A program made the translations under genes and the position numbers. From NCBI GenBank assembly GCA_016198605.1, contig JACQIG010000080.1, positions 1-39,197 of the forward strand: a stretch of 39,197 bases of DNA. The letters are read 5' to 3'. Below, in pieces: positions 1-9,700 of the stretch (within the stretch, counting starts at the first letter, position 1; every line of letters starts with the position of its first letter). Source of the stretch: Candidatus Aenigmatarchaeota archaeon. GTDB lineage: Archaea; Aenigmatarchaeota; Aenigmatarchaeia; QMZP01. The notes beneath the pieces are model-generated. The model ran no database searches and was not told the DNA's origin. It saw only the letters and a list, made by a program, of their open reading frames with translations.

Positions 1-780
1 GTGAGGGCCCCCGACAATGTTAGTCCCCGACGTATTAGTGATGTTCCATGACGTATTAGTGATGTTCCATGACGTATTAGTGATGTTCCATGTGATGTTC
101 CATGTGTTGTTCCCAAAAGTGTCATTGGCATTGTTTGTGTTGTTGAAGTGGTTGTCAAATATCAGGTTGTTGCTTGATGGGGGGAGGCTATTGGCTATGG
201 TGAGCCCCACAGTATTCTGGGTGATGGTATTGCGTTGGACGATATTCTGCACGGATGTGAGCCTTAGAGATATCCCGGCGGAGTTGCCGGTGACCGTGTT
301 GCCAAAGATGATATTGCCGCCCGCGCTCTCAAGACTTATGGCATCAAAGGACCCTGATATACTGTTGCCCCTTACCGAATTGTAGTCCCCGCCAAGCGTC
401 AGGCCTTGGCCGTTGTTTGTAAACATGGAATTTTCTATCCTGTTGCCGCCACGAGTGGTGAACACCCCAAAACTGTTGCCAACAAGCGTGTCATTGGTGA
501 TCGTGTTGTTATAGCCGTCAGCGTTTATCCCCCTATCAAAGCCCTCTATCGCGCAGTTCTTTATTGTGGTGAAGTTGTAAGGCCCGGCATCAATGCCTGT
601 GCTGGAGGGGGTGCTATTACCAATGATGCTGAAGCCGCCGCAGTCCAGGGTCACGCCATTCGCGCCTATTATTATGCCACTGGAAGAGCAGTTAAGGCCC
701 TCTTCCAGAGTAGTATTTCCGGTTATGGTATCGCCGCAGGTAAGCACATCTATGAGAGGCGCGAAATCGCCGCCAATTGT
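1..780 (-). repeat. third beta-helix block (partial)
   Basis: The block starts after LDVLTCGDTITGNTTL-like sequence near 780 and has the usual opening with GVTLDCGG, then rungs of about 22 residues rich in Asn and Ile. It reaches GTNIVGGP at the left edge, so its closing NFW and DxDGDGIGDT elements should follow outside the window. Confidence 0.8.
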
Positions 781-3700
781 TATGTTGCCCGAGGCATTAT
801 ACGGCAGTTTGGTGTCCCCAATGCCGTCGCCATCCAGGTCTGTCCCGTTATAGTCGCGCCAGAAGTTGCCAGCCAGGAATGGCCCGCCCACTATGTTGGT
901 GCCAGATGTCTTTGCGATGTTCCATGTATTGAGGCCGCTATCCTTCGCATTAAGCTGGTTGCCGAAGATGTTATTGTATATTGTATTGCCGCTTGCGTCC
1001 TCAAGCAGTATCCCAACGGGGCTGTTTTCCACAGAATTATCCCTGATCATGTTGGATGATGAGTTCAGTATCAGCAGGCCGGCTTCGCTGCTGCTGATAT
1101 AATTGGCCAGGACAGAGTTGTTGGAGCTCAGATCAATGATGACGCCGAATATGTTCATAGTCACATTATTTGACTGTATTAGGCTGTAGGTGGTGTTGTG
1201 CAGCTCAATATTTGCCTTGTTGCCTGTTATGTTTATCAAATAGGAGTTCTCTACAAAACCGGTATTGAATATGCTTCCTGACACGGTTATGTTTGACGAG
1301 TTCTCTATCATTAGGCCGTGGACGAAGCTGTCCGCTGAGCTTACGCCTGATATGCTTCCTGATATTGAATTGCTGAAGAAGATGCCTGTATCTGCGCCTG
1401 TTATCGTCCCCCCGCTTATACTGTTGCCTGATGTTGAAGTGATGAGATATCCGACAGCGACGTTGCTGACCGTGTTGTTTATGAATGTGCTCCTGTTTGT
1501 CGTGGCATTAAACCCGGCTGCCTGGCCCTCATGCACGATGTTGCCCTGGAACAGGTTGTCTTCCGATTCTATCTGCAGGTTGACAATATCCGGCCCACTT
1601 GCTGGATTGCTTATGTCATTGTAGAGGACGGAGTTGGAGTCCGCATTCACAAGCGAGAGGCCGTTGTTCATTGTGTTCCCGGAAAGCATGCTGTTGAATG
1701 TCAGCGTAAGTAGCACGCTGCCATTATCGTTGTTGATGATTCCATTGCCTGAAATTACATTGCCGTAGTTTGAATTCTTTACATCCACTCCTATGCCCAG
1801 GTTGTCGCTTATCCTGTTGCCATATATGGAGCTCGTATAGAGGCCGTTTGCCTTTATTCCGCCGAGGTTATGATGAAGATAGTTATCGGCTATTTCGTCA
1901 AAGTATGAAGTATCAATGTTTATGGCCTCCAAATAATTCAGCAGTTCACAGCCCCTTATCCTGGCACCATTCCTGAAAGCAACACCCAATCCTGTAGCCG
2001 CCTGCGTGCCCACAAGGACGGTTCCGTCACACCTGACAGTAACATTATTGCCTGTTATCTGCATCCCGTCAGGAATCTCATAAGTGCCTGGGCAGAACAG
2101 CGTGCTTGAGCCGATGCTCATGCCATTGACAGGCGTGGTGCATACGTGGCACGCAAAGGTGCACCCTGTCGTGCCTTCGTCGTCCCAGCCTGTCGCCTGG
2201 TTGCAAATGTTGCCCCCTCCCTGGTAGCTGCCAGACATAATTATGTCCTGCGCGCCATTGTCGCAGGCCTCATTGTCCGCCACTTTGCCACCTGTTCCGC
2301 TTATGTCCAGCCCGTTTGCGACATTGTCCTTGACTATGTTGTTAACAAGCATGCTGCTGTTGCCCTGCACGCTGATGCCATTGAGGTGGTACTCAAGGAT
2401 GCAGTTCTGCACCGTGACATTGTATGCCATTGAATCCAGGGTTATGCCACTTACTGTCCCATCACCGGTAAGCGTTGACCCGAGGCAGTCAAGTGTTATG
2501 TTGCTCTTTGTAACATTCACGGAAGCAGCGCCGTCAGAGGTTATGCACAGCACGTCTCCTGGCTCAGTGAAAAGCATCTCCCGCTCGATGTCGCCGTCTC
2601 CACGCACGCTCCTGTCGCACCAACACTTGTCGCCAATGCCATCCTTGTCATAGTCCTCCTGCAGCGGGTTCTGCACAGAGGGGCAGTTGTCCACCTCGTC
2701 AAACACGCCATCGCAGTCCTTGTCGCCAGCGCAGATGAACTTTGCCGGGTTCACAACCGTGATGGTAGTGAAATCAGAGACAGGGCCGTTGCCTGCCACG
2801 TCATCCACGGTAAGCTTCACCCTGTATATCCCTTCCACATAATAGCCGGTGTCAAGGGTTGGGCTCTTGGTCACCAGGTCAACGTCATTGTCAGGTATGC
2901 CGTCAAGATCGGTGTCCCTTGTTATGTCTGTATCCCAGGTGTAGCTTGCGATGCCGTAATTGTCCGTGGACCACTGGGCGCTGAATTGCACTGGCTCCCT
3001 GACAAGGACATTCTGTGGTATGCCTGCAAATGCGTGTGGCGCTTCCGTATCGTCTTCCACAACGACCTGTACCAGCATCGTATCGGTGTCTGCGTTCCCG
3101 GCAGCGTCGCGGACTGTAAGCATCACTGTGTATGTGCCCGGGATATCGTAGCCCTTGGTGCTGTTGTACACACCTGTGAGTTTTTCTGAGGACGCGTTGC
3201 CTATGTGTGCGTCCCACTCATAGCTGACTATGTGGTCATTATCAAAAGATTCGCTCCCGTCAAAGAACACAGGATTGTTCACCCCCGCCCTCGCCATCTG
3301 GTCAGGGCCCGCAGCCGCCGTAGGCATCACGTTATCTGCTACTGTGAGCGGCTTGGAGGCATTGTTATTGAAGTAGCTCTTCTCCTGGAACTCATTGAAT
3401 GGCGATATTATGACGGTTATCTGGTGGGCGCCTGTTGTGGCATTCCATGTGACACTGACAGGGCCGGCTGAAAGGCCTGTCAGGTTGATCTCGTCGAAGC
3501 CTATCGTATCGTTACCGTCCCTGAATTCCACCTCGGCATCGATGGCATTGCCCTTGCCTATGTTGCTGATCAAGGCAGTTATCAGGACAGGATCCCCATG
3601 GTTCGGGCTGGCGGGCGAGAATGATATGTCCGGTTCGGTTACAGCCAGGTCAGGCAGCAGCTCAACGAAGAAAGCCGTCGCAGCAGACCTATTTGCCAGT

Positions 3701-6700
3701 CCCTGGCTGCTGGCATTTATCTTGGTCAAGTTTACCACTGCAGTAACATTGACGGAATAGACGTCCTCCAGGGACGTATTGGTGTAATTGTTGGCGTATA
3801 TGCCATCGCTCTCATTATAGTCGCCATGCTTGCCGTCATCATATAGAGTTATGTTTTCAAATGGCGTGGTGCCGTTCAGTGTGAAATTGGAGAACATGCT
3901 TATATCTGCGGTGACATTAGCCCCGGCCAGCGCTGTCCCGTTGTACTTGACCAGGGCGAATATAGTCACATTGTCTCCAGGCTCGTATGAGCTGTTGTCC
4001 GTGCCCGCAGAAACGAATAGCAGCGTCTGGTATGTTGCCATGGCGGAATATGCCGCCCCTTCAGTGCAGTTGACAGCGGTGGCATTGGAGATTACCATTG
4101 CCCAGTTGCCCGCTTCAGGTGACGCAATCACGTAAGTGACAGAATCATTGGCTCCCGTATAATTGATTGCCATGCCGTCAGCATCAGCAGGACCCACAAT
4201 GGACAGGTCAGGCCTTATCAGCCTCATGCTCAGGTTGTTCACGCACTCATCATAGTCAACTATCGTATCATTCCAGAAGGCCTGCACCTGGCTGTACTGC
4301 AGCTTGAAATTGGCGTTCATGCTGAGGCCGTCTATTGTGATATTGTGCTCGCCCCTTGTGCTCGCATTGGTGATGAGCCCTTCAAAGGGGCCGGCAAGCT
4401 GGTATGCCGTCCTGTTGAGCGTATCATTTATGTTCGCCAAGGACTCAGACGTGACAAGCAGCTGGCCATCTGGTCCAAGCAAGCCCTGGGCTGCGGAGGG
4501 GCATTGCCCGTCGTCCTCCAGCAGGGACCGCACGCAACTGACAGTCACGTCATCCTTGGCAAGCCACCAATGGTAGCTGCTGAGGCCCTTGACCTCTTTC
4601 TGCTGGACATTGTCAAGGCTGGAGCTTATCGTGCTGACAAGAAGGTCGCCTTCCCATATGAATGGCGATGTTAAAGTCACGTCTATGATCGGTATGGTTG
4701 CATGGGCGTGTATCAGCGTCAGAGGAAGGGCGAAGCTGCCTATCTTGGGCCCTACGCCCGCTATCGTATTATACTGGACCCTGTTGTTGAGGAAGTCATC
4801 CCCGCCTGGCCATGAGTACAGGGCCCATTCAGGGGCGGGATCCTTGCCGTTGAAATTGAGGTTCTTCAGGAATGTTGAGTCGGGCTCCATCTGCTTGATG
4901 GCGTCCCCAAGTATTATGTCAAGGAACGCCGTGGCCAGGTTGCCGAGCAGGTTTCCCACAACAGGCACCTGGGAGGCCAGGGAATTGATCACCGCCTTTG
5001 CCACCAGCGGGCCGTATTTCAGCAGGTCGCTGCCGTGCAGCGGGGCTCCTATGTCAATCTCCTTCCTCACGTCATTCCTGTAGCCGTAAGTGTCATAGTA
5101 ATGCGCCACCACGCCGCCCATGCCAGACCCCACAAGATCAACCTTGTCCACTCCTGTTTTCTGCTTTATCTCGTCTATCTGCTGGCCCACGGCCTTGGCG
5201 GAGGCCCTTATGTCCTGGTTGGCGAGCTTGAGGTTGATCACGTTGCTGCTCAGCCTCAGGTTTATCTTCAGCTCAGGGTAGCCGATAAGGCCCTCTCCAT
5301 CTCCCCCCTGTTTGGGAACTGCACCTGTGCTGTTCTGCGGATAATGGGAACACACAGAAGGGACGCCGCTCCCGGAATTTTGACCGGATTCTCCTGGGCA
5401 GAGCGCCTTAAAGCAATTGAGCCGCGGAACATTAAATCTGCTGTCTCTCTTTATTTTGTCCCCGCTTTTCTTGATTGCATCACGAATTTCCTGCGCTGTC
5501 ATGTCATTATCAAATGATTTTAATACTGCTGCACAGGCAGAAACATGGGGTGTTGCCATGGAAGTGCCCCTGGCACGGATAAAGTTCGTGCCCACCTTGA
5601 ATTCCTCATCATGGCACTCAAGGGTGTTTGAAAAGGTCTTTTTCTTTGCGATGAAACACAGATTGCCGTCATTGTTAACGTTAGGCGAGAATGCCGACAC
5701 TATCTCCTCAAAATTATTCAAGCCGTCAGGATTTCCTGATTCATCACCTCCGGGAGCAAGGATTTCAAGTGTCTTATCCCTGTTGGTATAGCCTGTTATC
5801 GCATCCTCCTTGTCCGTCGCCCCCACCGCTATGACATTCGGATTGCATGCAGGGGTCTCCACTGGTGGGGCTTTCCCAAATTTTCTTGCATTCCCGGCAG
5901 CTGCAACCAGGACCATGTCATACTGCTTATATGCACGCTCAAGCGCCTCTTCCACAGCCGCGTCATCCTCGCATTTGTTGCCTTCCGCTCTATCAAGCGG
6001 CTGGCCTATGCTCATGGAGATGACATTGATGTTGAACTGGTCCTTATGTCCTATGCACCAGTCAATGGCCGCCGCAAATGCAGCATCATCGCCGCCGGTG
6101 GGGTCATCTTTCTTTGATGCCGTCCCCCCAATGAATATTTTTACAGCGGCTATTTTTGCGCCCGGCGCTATGCCCCTGTAAACCGCATCGGTTGACGCTA
6201 TTATTCCTGCGACATGCGTTCCATGCCCCATCTCATCAAGCGGGTCAGCATCAGAGCCTACGCAATTGCCCATGCTATCCAATGCTGGGCACAGGTCTAT
6301 CCCCCCCACAACCTTGGGGCAAGTGCCCGACAAAAACTGGCCTTGGGTGCACCCGCCAAGGGCAGGGTGGGTGTAGTCAACCCCTGTGTCTATCACGCAA
6401 ACGGTCTGGCCTGACCCGGAACTGACGGATTCCAAAAAGCCCGCGTCAGGCGGGGGTATTTTTCTTGAATCAACAAGGGACAGGGTTTTTCTGCCCGGCC
6501 TGTCGATCTCCTCAACATCCGGATTGGCCAGCAGGCTTGCTAGGGCCTCTCTAGAGGCATATCCAGCAAAGCCGTTGATATTTTCATACCTATACGTAAG
6601 CCTGAAGCTCTCGGGCGGAAGCGAACCAAGCACCTTCTCCTGCAGCCTGCGTATCTCGCTCCTTGATGCCTCCAAATCGCCTTTGAATTCAGGCGAGGTA

Positions 6701-9700
6701 TAATAGTCATCCTTAAGGGAGACTGTCACTGCTATCTCGTCTGAAATTCCATCAAGATCTTTGAGGGTTATTTGCCTGGGGTTGGGGGCCCCATTGTCCA
6801 ATGCGGCCTCTGTGGACAAGGCAGACGGCTCCTCCTCTGGAGCCTGAATGGCCGAATCAGTGATATCCCCTTCGTCGTCCTTTGAGGCGCTGCCCTGGCC
6901 GTCACCACCTCCCCCTGCATCAGTCGGGTCATTGACCCTGAATGAGGGCAGTATTATGCTGGCCTTGAGATCACCCTCTATGACGCCTGACTTGCCTGCT
7001 ATTTTAGTGTCAATGACCTTGATCTCGCGCGGCGTGGTGGTCAGCGGCGGGTCCAGGTGCAGGATGATGTCCGACAGGTAAAGCGTGCCTTTCAGCTTTG
7101 CCGTGTTGTCCGAGAAGTCAGGCTTTATGTCCCTGACTATGAGATCAAACTTGGTTGAGGCTGATATGCCGGCCTTGTTGTAGCTTATGGTCTTGGAAAA
7201 GACAGTCGCCCTCCCTGGTATCTTTATCACACCTGTTTCCACCAGCGCCTGTATGGCAGGCTTCACCTTCTCCGGCAGCGGCACTGGGATTGAGATGTCC
7301 GCGATCTTGAATTCTTTCTTCAGCGGTATGTCAAGGCTGAACTTGTAATTGTCAAGCATCTGCTTCCAGAGCGTCTCAAAGAAGTTGTCGGAATCCACCA
7401 GCTCGAATATCTGGTCAATCTGCTCGTCCTTGAGGTAGACGTCTATCTGGTCAAGCGTGTTGATGAAATTGTTTATCACGGTCTGCAGGCCTGCCTGCTC
7501 CCTCGTCTTGTAGGATATGAGCACAAGCGTGTCCCTGAGGTCATTGAGGCTCCTCCTGACCTTGCTCTTCGCGTCCACCGCGCTGAATGTAGTGCTGTTG
7601 GCTAGGGCCCTCAGCTCCTTTATGTCCCTGTTGAGCGTTCTCGCCTGGTCAAGGACAAGGTAGATGTATGCAGCTGTCTCAAACTTTGGGTCCTTAAGCG
7701 GCAGAGTGAAGCCTACCTCAAGGTCAACAGGCTTCCTGAGGTCCACGGTGTAGACATTGTAGTCCGCGGCCTTTAAGGCCTCCTCTATCTTCTCCATCTC
7801 CTTGGGGCTCCTGAGGTAGTCGTGGATGAGCAGGACAGGGTTCCTCACGATAGTGATGGTCTTTGTGACACCCTTGGACCATGTGCCCTTGTCGTCGAGC
7901 GCCCTGAAGGTGACCGTCTGCATACCTGGGGAGTTGAATGTATACATGACAGTGGAGCCGTTGATTTCATTGCCCCCAATTATCCATTGGTTTGTCTGGA
8001 TGTAGCCATCAGTGTCAAAACCGTAGCCGTTGAACTCCACTGGCTCGCCTGTCACGGATACTATATCGCCATTCTCGTCAGCTTTCCCGTGTATGAACCT
8101 CACGAAGGCCGTGGGCGGCTTGTTGACAATAATGGTGTCGATTGAATTGGCTCCCAGTGGTGACCACAGGCCGCTCTTAGCCTTCACATTGATGCTTATG
8201 TGATGCGGATTGGCAGGAGGGAGTGTGGTGTTGAACGAAGGCTGGGAGCCTATCCTTCCCAGCTTATGGGAGCGCCACCAGTGGCCTACGATCTCATCAA
8301 GGGGGTCCCCGGGTTCCCCGTGGCCAGTGAAGTTTATGTCCTCGCCCACGGGGGCAAGGCCCATGGGTATTATCCTGTCTATTATGCCTTCGGGGGGCAT
8401 GGCATTGAATGCAGCATACAGTATATTGTCCACGGGGCCTGATGTCTCATTAAAACCGTCCATCCACGCTATGTATTGTCCGGCTTCAACAACGCCGTCG
8501 TCATTCGTGTCCCTGTATACGGTAGGGACAGTGCAGCCATTGCAGTTAACAGAGATGGCAGCGGAGAATCTGGTGTTATTGTCAGGCGCTTTGACATCGT
8601 GTTTAGTTATATTCTTGATACCCTCGCTTTCATTTATTATGTCGCTTCCTGTTTTTGTGGCGTTCCATGGCTCCGTATAGAACGTTATCGCGAACAGCTC
8701 GCCGGTGTCATAATTGATTGACAGGTTGACATGCGTGTTATTGGATTTAAGCGAATAGTTGTCCAGCTGCGGACTACCTGAAGTTATATATGTGTTGGGC
8801 AGGCCGGTGCCCTGGCCCATTGTATAGGTGGCTATGAGCTTGTTTTCGTCACCGTTGACAACGCTTCCGCCATTGCCTGTCTGGGTTCTGGACCACGACC
8901 TCTGGGGGGCGCCCTTGATTACCAGCTCGTAGCTTATAGTCACCCAGCCTTTCCTCCAGAGCCCGCGGTTGCAATAATGGACATTTACGTTGAAGGCGTT
9001 GGGGGTAAACAGCGCGACATTAACAGAATTATCTCCCTGGGTATCCCTTGAGAGCTCCTTGTAAGAGACTATCTCATAGGGGACGGGGGGCTGGTATTGG
9101 AGGGACTCATCCCTGCATTTCCTGGACAGGGTGCCGCCCCTCACAAATTTTTGGGATACCACGACAGTCTTGGTGTCATTAAACAATTCCCTGCCCAGGG
9201 CGGTTATCTCATAGGCGAAGCCCTGCGGTGGGCTCTGCGTGCCGGCCGCTGTTATGGCGTAACTGAATGGGTGGTTTATGGCCTCAGCGGCCTTCTTGCT
9301 GGCGTGCAGCTCAAATTCAGGCTCGCTGACTATCCACGCATAGAACTCCTGGCTTTTGTCCGTGATGAATATGTCGCTTCCAGGGTTTCCGTAATACGTG
9401 TTCCCGCCAAAGGTGATTGACATGTTGCTTATGCCGCTTATATTGGCATTGCACCCACTCCTGACGTTCACTATGAACTTGTCATAATCCATGTCATTGA
9501 CTATGCCAAACCCCTCAAGGATGCACGTGCCTGGGAGAGGGGGCAGGAACGACTGTTCGTCAACTGTGTCCGCTATGACCTTGTAGGTGAACGAATGGTT
9601 GATGCATGTGTGATTCTCTATGTGCTGGTTGGGTGCGCAAACAAGCCCCGTGCATATCCCTGCCGTGCAGACCTCTGCCGGCAAACAGTCATCATTTGTT

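Noticed and set aside
31..105. CRISPR-like repeat
   Set aside because: Copies abut with no spacers, and the unit is a multiple of three within a coding frame.
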